A DNA stretch of 64,000 bases from Proteiniphilum saccharofermentans (GTDB lineage Bacteria; Bacteroidota; Bacteroidia; Bacteroidales; Dysgonomonadaceae). The DNA lies in contig NZ_LT605205.1 of the NCBI RefSeq assembly GCF_900095135.1, forward strand, positions 558,001 to 622,000. The letters are read 5' to 3'. Positions 35,050-43,141 of this stretch are shown here, piece by piece (the first letter of the stretch is position 1; the number at the start of each line of letters is the position of its first letter). Both the position numbers and the translations under genes were made by a program. The notes beneath the pieces are model-generated. The model searched no databases. It had not been told where the DNA came from and saw nothing but the letters and a program-made list of their open reading frames with translations.

Positions 35050-36485
35050 GGGACAAAGATGTTAAAAAGATTCAAGAGTTGAAAGCGGACTTTACCCCCG
35101 GCAGGGTTTCCGCGGAAGATATTTTTAGCCGCTTCAAGGCGTTGAAGCTAAGCGAAGGTCTTTCTGAGTTCAAATGGTTCAAGACCCGGGGATATGATTT
35201 TAAAATGGTCCTGGCCCTGCTGGTCTCCATGGTGGTCAGTTCAGACAAGACGGTCAACTCCTATCTGAACAGCCCCACAGGTGAAGGTTCCACCATGGGC
35301 AAGGATGTGTTCTATCGCCTGAAGAACAGTCCCTTTATATGCTGGCGGATGCTTATGTGGCATCTTGTGCATCGTTTTCTGACGGTGACGTCCAAAGATA
35401 GTGATGTAGATGATACCTCATCCCGTTACCTGATCTTCGATGACACCACCCTGTCCAAAACCGGTAAGCGTATAGAGAAGATCGGGAAGGTATGGGATCA
35501 TGTAACAAACAGCTACGTGCTTGGATTCAAGCTGTTGGTGATGATGTACTGGGACGGCAAGTCCTCCATGCCACTGGATTTCAGTCTTCACCGGGAGAAA
35601 GGGAAGAATCAGGAACGCCCCTTTGGGATGAGCAAAAAGCAGATCCGCAAGCAATACAGTTGCAAGCGTATCAAGGACTCGTATACCGCTAAACGTGTGG
35701 AAGAAGTGGACACGAACAAGATCCAGATGGTCCTGCGGATGTTTTTCACGGCCATCTATCGCGGGCTTCGCGTTGATTACGTCCTGGTGGACAGCTGGTT
35801 TACTTGCGATGCGTTGATACAGGCTATCCGGGGTGTGAAGGACAAGGAAGTTCACCTGATCGGGATGTACAAGTTTGCAAAGACTAAGTTTGAGTACCAG
35901 GGTAAGAGCCTGACCCACGCCCAGATCAATAACATGCTGGGCAAAGCCAGGCGCTGCCGTTCCCTGGGTTACCAGTACAAACAGGCCAAAGTGCTGTACC
36001 AAGGTGTTGAGATCTGCCTTTTCTTTAGTCGTCGGGGCAAAAATGACAAATGGAAGGTTTTGTTGACGACGGACACGAAGCTGACGTTCAAGGGATTGAT
36101 CAGGCATTACCAGGTAAGATGGGTTGTGGAGGTGTTCAATCGAGAATCGAAGCAATTGTTGAACCTGGGAAGATGTCAATCCAGTAACTTTGACGCCCAG
36201 GTAGCAGAAACGACCATCAGCATGATAGCCTATCTGTTATTGACACTGCGTTTCCGGTACGATAACTACGAGTCGAAAGGGGCACTCTATCGGTCAATGA
36301 ACGCCGATGTGCTCAGGGAAACACTCGACAGACGGCTATGGGGGCTGTTCATCGAGTTAGCCTGCTCAGTATGCGAGGTATTGGAGATGGATGCCGATGA
36401 TTTACTTGAAAAAATGTTGGCCAATCCAAAAGCAGAATCCATGATCATTGCACTGTGTTGTTCGGTGATGGTTAAGGACGATTGA
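35043..36485 (+). CDS. IS4-family DDE transposase
   Basis: 480 residues with the DDE transposase plan: first Asp in RYLIFDDTTLSKTGKRIEKI near residue 138, second Asp in VDYVLVDSWFTCD, and the catalytic Glu in the IS4 signature Y-x2-R-x3-E-x6-K (YQVRWVVEVFNRESKQ), which assigns the family. It would catalyse cut-and-paste transposition with hairpin intermediates as in IS10/IS50. The frame is intact and fills the element. The start codon is buried in an inverted repeat. Confidence 0.93.
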   Translation: MLRDKDVKKIQELKADFTPGRVSAEDIFSRFKALKLSEGLSEFKWFKTRGYDFKMVLALLVSMVVSSDKTVNSYLNSPTGEGSTMGKDVFYRLKNSPFICWRMLMWHLVHRFLTVTSKDSDVDDTSSRYLIFDDTTLSKTGKRIEKIGKVWDHVTNSYVLGFKLLVMMYWDGKSSMPLDFSLHREKGKNQERPFGMSKKQIRKQYSCKRIKDSYTAKRVEEVDTNKIQMVLRMFFTAIYRGLRVDYVLVDSWFTCDALIQAIRGVKDKEVHLIGMYKFAKTKFEYQGKSLTHAQINNMLGKARRCRSLGYQYKQAKVLYQGVEICLFFSRRGKNDKWKVLLTTDTKLTFKGLIRHYQVRWVVEVFNRESKQLLNLGRCQSSNFDAQVAETTISMIAYLLLTLRFRYDNYESKGALYRSMNADVLRETLDRRLWGLFIELACSVCEVLEMDADDLLEKMLANPKAESMIIALCCSVMVKDD

Positions 36486-36672
36486 GAAATTGTAAAATAT
36501 AAAATGTTATAGTACAGAGATATAGATAATAATGCATTTCCCTTCTATTTCTTTGTCAATGGTTTGAGGGAAGTGCGAAACATGAGTAAGGTGATAACCT
36601 GTTTTGTTATGAATGGCAAAAATACAAGATAGTTTTTAAAATAAAAAAAATCGTAAGTTATTCTGTAAAACA

Positions 36673-37689
36673 TTGCCATATCCTAAGTTGAACTTAGGGG
36701 TGGTTTCGGATGACGATATTGTAACCGGCCTGTTGGCAAATGATCATCAGCTTTTCTTTTTCAGAAATGGATATAGATACGCCGGCGAAGTTCCTCCTGC
36801 GTATCAGGGAGAGACAGCATCCACCGTTGAAGTGGTCAAATATGCTGCCAATAAAAAGTATGGCATAGAAGGTAGTGAGGGACAATATGAGATCCCTGAA
36901 TCAAAAACAGAGGATAACCTTTTAACTTCCCGGATTGAAGTGATTATTCCAACTGATAATCCGTCCCATCTGAACGTAAAACGTAATTTAAGATGTACGG
37001 GTAATGTGAAAGAAGATTATTGGCAACTGCTGCTTTATGAAGATTGGGATAAAGAAATGAGAGAAAAGCTGGGTATACGGCAAACATTAATGGAGGAATT
37101 GCAGGAAAACAAATCAACCCGCAAGCGTGTTGATGAGTATACTTCTGTGTTAGAGAGTCATAAGAAGGAACAAAAAGAGAATGTTGAGCTGGAACTTACC
37201 GTATATCATGGACAAAAACCGGAAAAGATCGGGGACTATTTTTTCAGTTCGATGGGTATAGCAACCGACCGTCCGGCATTGGATTATATGGTGTCTTATA
37301 CAGTGGACGGATTGGTGAAGAATGCAGGGAATAATCTTATCCTTGAAGTGGGCAGACTGATAGGACAACATTGGGAACCCACAGAACGGGATGAAAAACG
37401 TACTATTGAAGCCTATCTCCCGACTGCCATGAGCCTGAACTATGATATTGAGATAGAGATTCCTGAAGGATATACCGTTGATGGGTTAGATGCGTTGTCT
37501 TCCGACTATTCGAATGACTACGGTGGGTTTCGCTCCGATTATAAACTCGAAGGAAATAAATTATTCATATCAGCGAGTAAGACATATGGAAAGTCTTATG
37601 TCCCACTTGAGAGATGGAATGAAATCCTCCTGATTGCGAAGAAAACGAACGATTTCCAGGCAAAAACAGTTATTCTTAAAAAGATATAG
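36673..37689 (+). pseudogene. 3' part of a DUF3857/transglutaminase/DUF3858 protein, 5' part missing
   Basis: The 338-codon open frame has no proper start (a TTG is the first candidate) and no signal peptide. It resembles the C-terminal half of secreted Bacteroidota proteins of about 650 residues with DUF3857, a transglutaminase-like domain and DUF3858: the tail LNYDIEIEIPEGYTVDGLDAL and the final KTVILKK are typical of DUF3858. The N-terminal DUF3857 and catalytic transglutaminase part are absent. The break coincides with the palindrome CCTAAGTTGAACTTAGG (36682-36698), whose 16-base core also forms the left tip of the IS30 element at 47543. It is convergent with the CE15-like gene and outside the IS4 element. 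Confidence 0.7.
36682..36698. repeat. 17-base palindrome at the gene break
   Basis: CCTAAGTTGAACTTAGG is self-complementary apart from the central base. 16 bases of its complement recur at 47543-47558 at the left tip of the IS30-family element, where another gene is interrupted. Confidence 0.75.
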
Positions 37690-37740
37690 GAAAAATAAAA
37701 CTGAATATCAAATTTGCTATTATCTGCTCTTCGGGGATCG

Positions 37741-38991
37741 TTATTTGAAATGCTTATCTGCAAAATCCAGGTAACACTCCCAGTCGTATTCGGTTACATC
37801 ATGTTTGCCAGCCCTTATATGGTAACCGATATCTCTCATGATTGGTTTATGCAACGCCGGCATTTCTCCCGAATCAATAGTAGTTAATCCGTATAGGCGA
37901 TAGACCGGGCCGGCAAGGTAAGCAGATAAAAATTCACCTCTCGGGTCTGCCCAAAGATCTTCTTCGGCACTTGCCACATATACCTTTCCTGGTGCTATCA
38001 AGGCGATAAGTTGGTGCTGATCCACCGGGAGGGTCTCCTCCTTATCGTTGTATTGTCGGAAATTTTTACAGAACCAATGGGGGAAATTCTTATTGATGAC
38101 GGCTGCGGTTTCACCGAATTTCCTTCTGAAAAGGGCAGCGCCCCCACATCCGGAATCATTGGATATCACAATCCGGAAACGTTCGTCCTGAGCACCGGCC
38201 CATAGAGCTGCCTTCCCCTGGCGGGAGTGTCCCATGATGGCAATCTTGTCACTGTCTATTTTCTCCTGAGTTTCCAAAAAATCCACGATCCGGCTCGACC
38301 CCCAGGCCCAGGCACCGATGGCCTGCCATTCGTCGGGAGCAATAACTTCAGGATCGTATTCCGGAAAAAGAGAGACAATGCTGTGATCCCTTAGCTCCGG
38401 GTTATCGGGGTAGATATCGTGGTAGCACATTGTCGCAATGGCATATCCACGATCGATAATTTTATCGTAACTCCATCGATTTGCCTGATTCCCTCTTTCC
38501 CAATCAGGATGATCCGGTTCTTTCACCAAATGGAAAGCAGGAGAATATAGTACCGTTGTATCAAAAGTAGTACTATGGTTTCCTTTGAAATTATACCCTA
38601 CAAAAACAGGCATTTTACCCGTCGGCTTGTTGGGTATGTACATCCATAAAAGAGCTTCAATTTTTTTCTTTCCATTCGAAAAAATAAATCTCACCTGCTT
38701 GGAGGTTACCTTCCCATCCATGGCATTGGGATTTTCCGTTACTATTTCATAGGCGACATCGATATTGTCTTCTGGTGTACGGCCGTACATCTGTGAAGCG
38801 AATAACTCCAGTAGTTCCGGTCTCCTCTGCGTTTCCCACTGTGTCGCACTGGTAATCTTTTCTCCGTTATTAGCCTGCAATAGGTTGGGAAGGATATACG
38901 CAGGTACTTTCGACTCATCGTAATTCACATTTTGTTGGGCGCATAAACACACTGCAACCAGCCATGCTATTAATCCAAAATATGTTTTCAT
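37741..38991 (-). CDS. CE15-like (glucuronoyl esterase family) hydrolase, paralogue 1
   Basis: 416 residues with a signal peptide (ending CLCAQ). It is an alpha/beta hydrolase of the CE15 type: nucleophile Ser in the GHSRQGKAALW elbow, the RIVISNDSGCGGAALFRRKFGET segment that carries the acid in many members, and the catalytic His in GYHIRAGKHDVTEYDW. CE15 enzymes split esters between glucuronic acid on a glycan and an alcohol, typically lignin on xylan, but members with other targets are likely. It is about as long as its paralogue at 41562 and nearly identical over long stretches. A TTACATTTG box (CAAATGTA at 39020-39027) may give it its own promoter because a terminator separates it from GH92. 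Confidence 0.85.
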   Translation of the reverse strand: MKTYFGLIAWLVAVCLCAQQNVNYDESKVPAYILPNLLQANNGEKITSATQWETQRRPELLELFASQMYGRTPEDNIDVAYEIVTENPNAMDGKVTSKQVRFIFSNGKKKIEALLWMYIPNKPTGKMPVFVGYNFKGNHSTTFDTTVLYSPAFHLVKEPDHPDWERGNQANRWSYDKIIDRGYAIATMCYHDIYPDNPELRDHSIVSLFPEYDPEVIAPDEWQAIGAWAWGSSRIVDFLETQEKIDSDKIAIMGHSRQGKAALWAGAQDERFRIVISNDSGCGGAALFRRKFGETAAVINKNFPHWFCKNFRQYNDKEETLPVDQHQLIALIAPGKVYVASAEEDLWADPRGEFLSAYLAGPVYRLYGLTTIDSGEMPALHKPIMRDIGYHIRAGKHDVTEYDWECYLDFADKHFK

Positions 38992-39229
38992 CTTTATTGC
39001 CCGATTAAGTATATATATGCAAATGTAATAATTATTTGTTACTCTGGGTCACTGGTATCTGATTAAAACTGAGATATTATTAAAATCAAATAAACCTCGT
39101 CCATTGAACCCAAATTGTTTTCTGTCGTTTCGAAATTCAATTTTGTCAAAAAGGATCCTTAAGGTGGGTTTTATCGGTCAACGGCATCCTACTTTCAATC
39201 AACAACAATTATTCTCAAATAGTTATAGT

Positions 39230-39324
39230 ATGAAACGAGCATGATAATTGTTCTCACACAAGAGCATGACTAAAAGCGAGTTCCATACGACACCATTGAA
39301 AATAAATATTTTAGTCGTATGAAA
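39230..39324. repeat. Interspersed palindromic repeat, copy B
   Basis: 95 bases matching copy A at 22004-22099, including ATGAAACGAGCATGA at the left, GCGAGTTCCATACG in the middle and CGTATGAAA at the end. It lies in the 389-base gap between GH92 and the downstream CE15-like gene, just beyond the GH92 terminator. The rest of the gap (38992-39229) contains a -7-like box and no gene. Confidence 0.7.
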
Positions 39325-39328
39325 ATAA

Positions 39329-39359
39329 AGGACCGGATCCTTTCCCCGGGTCCGGTCCT
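39329..39359 (-). terminator. Terminator after GH92
   Basis: AGGACCGGATCC (39329-39340) pairs with GGGTCCGGTCCT (39348-39359) with one mismatch; on the minus strand the stem is followed by TTATTTT. It ends the CE15-GH92 transcript. Confidence 0.82.
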
Positions 39360-39380
39360 GTAAATAGAGTATTCCTGATA

Positions 39381-41531
39381 CTATTCAGTAGATATTACCA
39401 ATTCTTTACCCTGTAGGAGTTGGTTGTGTTGAATAAACCATCCTTCTATGGGTTCATTGCCATATCTGATCTGCCGTATCTTCTTTCCGCTGCCTTCTTT
39501 TCTGATTGTAAATTCCTTTCCTTTACCCAGAGAGAACTTCACTTCGTCGAACAGGGGTACAGAGATGATATATTCCGGATCGGCAGGCGAGTAGGTATAA
39601 AGTCCGATAGCGTTGAACACGTACCAGGCCGACATCTCACCCGCATCGTCCATCCCGGCATAAGCCAGTTTCTCAGCACCCATATCGTAAAAACGATCCA
39701 TGATGCTATCCAGCACGCATTGTGCTTTCTCCTGTCTGTCGATAAAGTAATAGGTGTAAGGTATCGAGTGGGAGGGTTGGTTACCGTGACAGTAATTACC
39801 GATAAAGCCGGTCATATTGTGCGCCTCATATCCTCTCCACGGTTCGGTAAAGAGTGAGTCGAGCTTTTGTTCCACCACCCGGTGGCTGGGATATAAAGCG
39901 ATCATCCCTTCCGGGTCGTGAGGAGCGAAAAAGAGCGATTGCCAGGCATTCGCTTCCCGGTACATATAGGCAAAGTAGGGATAGTAGGGGTCAAAATCCT
40001 CAATCCAGTTTCCATTATCTATCTTCCCGCGCCAAAAACCGGTGGATGGGTCAAACAGGTTCTTGTAATTGTTGGAACGTCCCATCAGCAACGTGTAATG
40101 CTCTTCATCGCCCAGCTCTTTGGCGATTAAAGCTGTGGCATAATCGTCATAGGCATATTCCACTGTTTTGGTGACAGCAGCCTTGTATTCATCCCACGTA
40201 GGTACGTTGGTAGTATCTTTCTCCGCAATCCAACCCCGTTCGATATATTCATCAAGATAGGGTCTGCCGCCGCGTCCCGGGACGGTGGCATTCTTCAGTA
40301 ACAGCTTGTAGGCACGTTCGAGATCGAAATCAGTAATACCGCGCAGATAACTGCCAGCCACGAATACCGAGGCATGGTCGCCGTGAAAGAAAGTTGGCAT
40401 ATAACCGCCTCTTTTCTCCCCCTTGTCAGTAATCGATTTGATGATATCAGCAGTCACATCGGGTGATAGCATAGCCAGTAGTACCAACTTGTTGCGATAG
40501 TCGTCCCAGAACGAGGGATTGGTATAATAGCGGAATCCTTCATTGGTGACTTCTCCTGTTTCATCCGTGAAATCCCCGTTTATATCGCTGCGCAGGGCAG
40601 GCCAGAGGAATGAGCGATAGAGGGTAGAGTAGAAGATCCCTTTTTCACGCTCGCTACCGCCTGATACTTTGATCTTTGAGAGTAAACTGTTCCATGTTAC
40701 ATCGGCTTCTTCCCGTACCTGATTGAAGCTTTTATTCAGCATCTCCTCTTCCAAGTTCATCTTTGCATTTTCGATGCTGACAAAGGAGAATCCTATTTTG
40801 AGTTCCAGCGGGTCTTCCTGACGGTTTTCCCCGAAATTTACCAGTGAAATTTCATGCTGATCGTCTTTTACCTGTTGGATATCCTCTACCGGATAATTGG
40901 ATACTGCATAGAAATACATTTTTCCTTCGGCATCCTGAAAACCGGAAAAAGTATACTCATCTACCTTTTGGATGCTCCAGTCCTTTACCCGATTGTTGGA
41001 ACGGGTCATATCGGCAATCAGCTTTTTGTCTTCCCCCTTGGGATAGGTATACCGGTGAAATCCGCAACGCAGGGTGGTAGTCAGTTCCACGTCGATACTA
41101 TATGTTTCGAGGAATACCTGATAGTAGCCCGGGTGAGCCGATTCGTTATCATGACTGAAAGCGGAGGCATAATTTCCAGGAGCAATCTCTCCGGTAACAG
41201 GTAACAGGGGAATATGCAACAGATTCCAGTGCCCTTTATTTGTATGTGAGAACCCGTAGATCACCGTATCTTCGTATTGATATCCCGCTCCGCTCCGGAA
41301 CTGGGTGACGGGACTCAACTGCACCATGGCGTTGGGCAGGGAACTTCCGGGAAAGACTTCGGCCCCCCAGGTACGTACATCCCAGGTACGTACATATCCC
41401 AGATCCTCAGGTTCCCATAGGGTGGCTGTACCTAAGAAAGGGTTCACATAGTCAGTGAGTTTTTTCTCTGCTGTACCTGTGCAACCGAATAAAACGATCG
41501 ACAGGAGAATAATGGATGAAATTAGTTTCAT
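39381..41531 (-). CDS. Glycoside hydrolase family 92 alpha-mannosidase-like protein
   Basis: 716 residues with a lipoprotein signal (IVLFGC, Cys at residue 17), so probably on the outer membrane or periplasmic face. The GH92 plan is clear: VNPFLGTATLWEPEDLG at the start, SHTNKGHWNL, and the C-terminal (alpha/alpha)6 domain with CHGNQPSHSIPYTY and GMDDAGEMSAWYVFNAIGLY, the latter carrying the proposed base Asp. GH92 enzymes are calcium-dependent inverting exo-mannosidases. The usual GNEPS motif reads GNQPS here, with Gln at residue 585 where the general-acid Glu is expected. A 15-base tandem duplication (41366-41395) gives VRTWDVRTW near the N-terminus. It lies between two CE15-like paralogues in one locus. 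Confidence 0.92.
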   Translation of the reverse strand: MKLISSIILLSIVLFGCTGTAEKKLTDYVNPFLGTATLWEPEDLGYVRTWDVRTWGAEVFPGSSLPNAMVQLSPVTQFRSGAGYQYEDTVIYGFSHTNKGHWNLLHIPLLPVTGEIAPGNYASAFSHDNESAHPGYYQVFLETYSIDVELTTTLRCGFHRYTYPKGEDKKLIADMTRSNNRVKDWSIQKVDEYTFSGFQDAEGKMYFYAVSNYPVEDIQQVKDDQHEISLVNFGENRQEDPLELKIGFSFVSIENAKMNLEEEMLNKSFNQVREEADVTWNSLLSKIKVSGGSEREKGIFYSTLYRSFLWPALRSDINGDFTDETGEVTNEGFRYYTNPSFWDDYRNKLVLLAMLSPDVTADIIKSITDKGEKRGGYMPTFFHGDHASVFVAGSYLRGITDFDLERAYKLLLKNATVPGRGGRPYLDEYIERGWIAEKDTTNVPTWDEYKAAVTKTVEYAYDDYATALIAKELGDEEHYTLLMGRSNNYKNLFDPSTGFWRGKIDNGNWIEDFDPYYPYFAYMYREANAWQSLFFAPHDPEGMIALYPSHRVVEQKLDSLFTEPWRGYEAHNMTGFIGNYCHGNQPSHSIPYTYYFIDRQEKAQCVLDSIMDRFYDMGAEKLAYAGMDDAGEMSAWYVFNAIGLYTYSPADPEYIISVPLFDEVKFSLGKGKEFTIRKEGSGKKIRQIRYGNEPIEGWFIQHNQLLQGKELVISTE

Positions 41532-41561
41532 CTTATGTTGTTGAAGTTGATTAAAAACAAA

Positions 41562-42815
41562 TTAATTCTTGAAATGCTTATCTGCAAAATCCAGATAACA
41601 CTCCCAATCATATTCCGTCACATCATGTTTGCCTGCTCTTATATGGTAACCTATGTCTCCCATGATCGGTTTATGCAATTGCGGCATCTTGTCAGAATCG
41701 ATGGCTGTCAATCCGTAGAGAAGATATACCGGGCCTGCATGATAGGCGGATAAGAATTCACCTTTGGGGTCTGCCCAAAGATCTTCTTCGGCGCTCGCCA
41801 CATACACTTTTCTGGGCGCTATCAAGGCAATAAGCTGATGCTGGTCTACCGGCAATATTTCTTCCCGGTTATTATACTGATGAAAGTTCTTACAGAACCA
41901 GTGTGGGAAGTTTTTATTGATAATGTCGATGGTTTCCCCGAATTCCCTTCGGAAGAGTGCCGCGCCACCGCAACCCGAATCATTGGATATCACAATACGA
42001 AAACGATCGTCCTGGGCGCCGGCCCAAAGCGCAGCCTTTCCTTGCCGGGAATGTCCCATGATGGCGATCTTGTCACTGTCTATCCTTTCCTGGGTTTCCA
42101 GAAAATCGACGATCCGGCTCGATCCCCAGGCCCAGGCACCTATGGCTTGCCATTCATCGGGGACAATGGTATCGGGGTTATAATCAGGGAAAAGGGAAAC
42201 GATACTATGGTTTCTTAGTTCCGGTTTATCGGGATAAATATCGTGATAGCACATAGTTGCCACGGCATATCCCCGGTCGATAATTTTATCGTAACTCCAT
42301 CGGCTTGTTTGATTCCCTCTTTCCCAATCGGGATGATCCGGTTCTTTTACCAGATGGAAAACGGGAGAGTAAAGAACCGTTGTGTCTGAAGTAGTACTGT
42401 GATTTCCTTTGAAATTGTAGCCGACAAAAACAGGCACTTTGCCTGCCGGTTTATTGGGAATATACAACAGAAGGATAGCTTCTGTTTTTTTCTTCCCATT
42501 GGAAAAAGTAAATTTCACCTGCTTGCCGGTTGCTTTACCGTTCAGCGCACCAGGGTTCTCCGTCAGTATTTCGTAGGTAACGTCGATCTTTCCCTCAGGC
42601 TTACATCCATACACCTGTGAAGTGAATAACTCCAGCAGTTCCGGCCTTCTCTGCGTTTCCCACTGCTCTATGGTCGAGACCACCTTTCCGTTCTCACATT
42701 GCAAAAGCCCGGGCAGCACATACGAAGGGACTTTCGACTCATCGTAATTCACATTTTGCTGGGCATACATAAGAGAGGCAAAAAGCCATACTGTTAATAC
42801 GGTAATTTTTTTCAT
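41562..42815 (-). CDS. CE15-like (glucuronoyl esterase family) hydrolase, paralogue 2
   Basis: 417 residues with a signal peptide (LFASLMYAQ). It has the same active-site pattern as the 37741 gene: GHSRQGKAALW, SGCGGAALFRREFGET and GYHIRAGKHDVTEYDW. The two proteins can be aligned end to end without long gaps, so this is a lineage-specific duplication. It is the first gene of a three-gene leftward group (CE15, GH92 30 bases later, then CE15), with a promoter box at 42976-42983. Secretion to the periplasm is expected; the ester it cuts is unknown. Confidence 0.86.
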   Translation of the reverse strand: MKKITVLTVWLFASLMYAQQNVNYDESKVPSYVLPGLLQCENGKVVSTIEQWETQRRPELLELFTSQVYGCKPEGKIDVTYEILTENPGALNGKATGKQVKFTFSNGKKKTEAILLLYIPNKPAGKVPVFVGYNFKGNHSTTSDTTVLYSPVFHLVKEPDHPDWERGNQTSRWSYDKIIDRGYAVATMCYHDIYPDKPELRNHSIVSLFPDYNPDTIVPDEWQAIGAWAWGSSRIVDFLETQERIDSDKIAIMGHSRQGKAALWAGAQDDRFRIVISNDSGCGGAALFRREFGETIDIINKNFPHWFCKNFHQYNNREEILPVDQHQLIALIAPRKVYVASAEEDLWADPKGEFLSAYHAGPVYLLYGLTAIDSDKMPQLHKPIMGDIGYHIRAGKHDVTEYDWECYLDFADKHFKN

Positions 42816-42975
42816 TGTCTAAGATCCTTTGTTTTTAAGTAGGTCAGCGTGGTTATACCTGTTTTCCGCTTTAGAATACCATCAGGTTATTCTCGTCGCT
42901 TGTTTCTTTAGCTGCTATTAACGGAATAATAGCTTTAATCGCGTTCGTCTCAGTTATTTAGTTGATTTCTTGCAG

Positions 42976-42983
42976 CAAAGATA
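42976..42983 (-). promoter_or_regulatory. Promoter -7 box of the CE15-GH92 operon
   Basis: CAAAGATA (minus strand TATCTTTG) lies about 160 bases upstream of the CE15 start, giving a long leader of AT-rich sequence. A correctly spaced TTG is not seen. Its presence suggests the enzymes can be expressed without the upstream, broken susC operon. Confidence 0.55.
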
Positions 42984-43102
42984 GAGTTATTTATTTGGGA
43001 AAATAGGTAAAAGGTCATTTTTTTAATCATGAAAAAATAACAAAAACGACTATTTATCATGATAAATATAGATCTAGGGTAGATTAAGTAAGGGATTAAA
43101 GA

Positions 43103-43133
43103 GAAAAGGTGGAAACTAAAATTCCACCTTTTC
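43103..43133 (-). terminator. Terminator after susD of the split locus
   Basis: GAAAAGGTGGAA (43103-43114) and TTCCACCTTTTC (43122-43133) pair perfectly; the minus strand continues with TCTTT. It lies nine bases after the susD stop. Confidence 0.85.
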
Positions 43134-43141
43134 CCGATTTA

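Larger units (their letters stand above)
34919..36585 (+). mobile_element. IS4-family insertion sequence, complete, with 9-bp target repeats
   Basis: The 1667-base element is bordered by GTAAGGTGA on both sides (34910-34918 and 36586-36594), a 9-bp target duplication. The inverted repeats share ATGTTTCGCA-TT: ATGTTTCGCAGTT at 34922-34934 and AAGTGCGAAACAT at 36571-36583. The tips outside this core differ (CTG on the left, GA on the right). It holds one transposase gene. The intact duplication suggests a fairly recent insertion in the nhaC upstream region. Confidence 0.9.
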
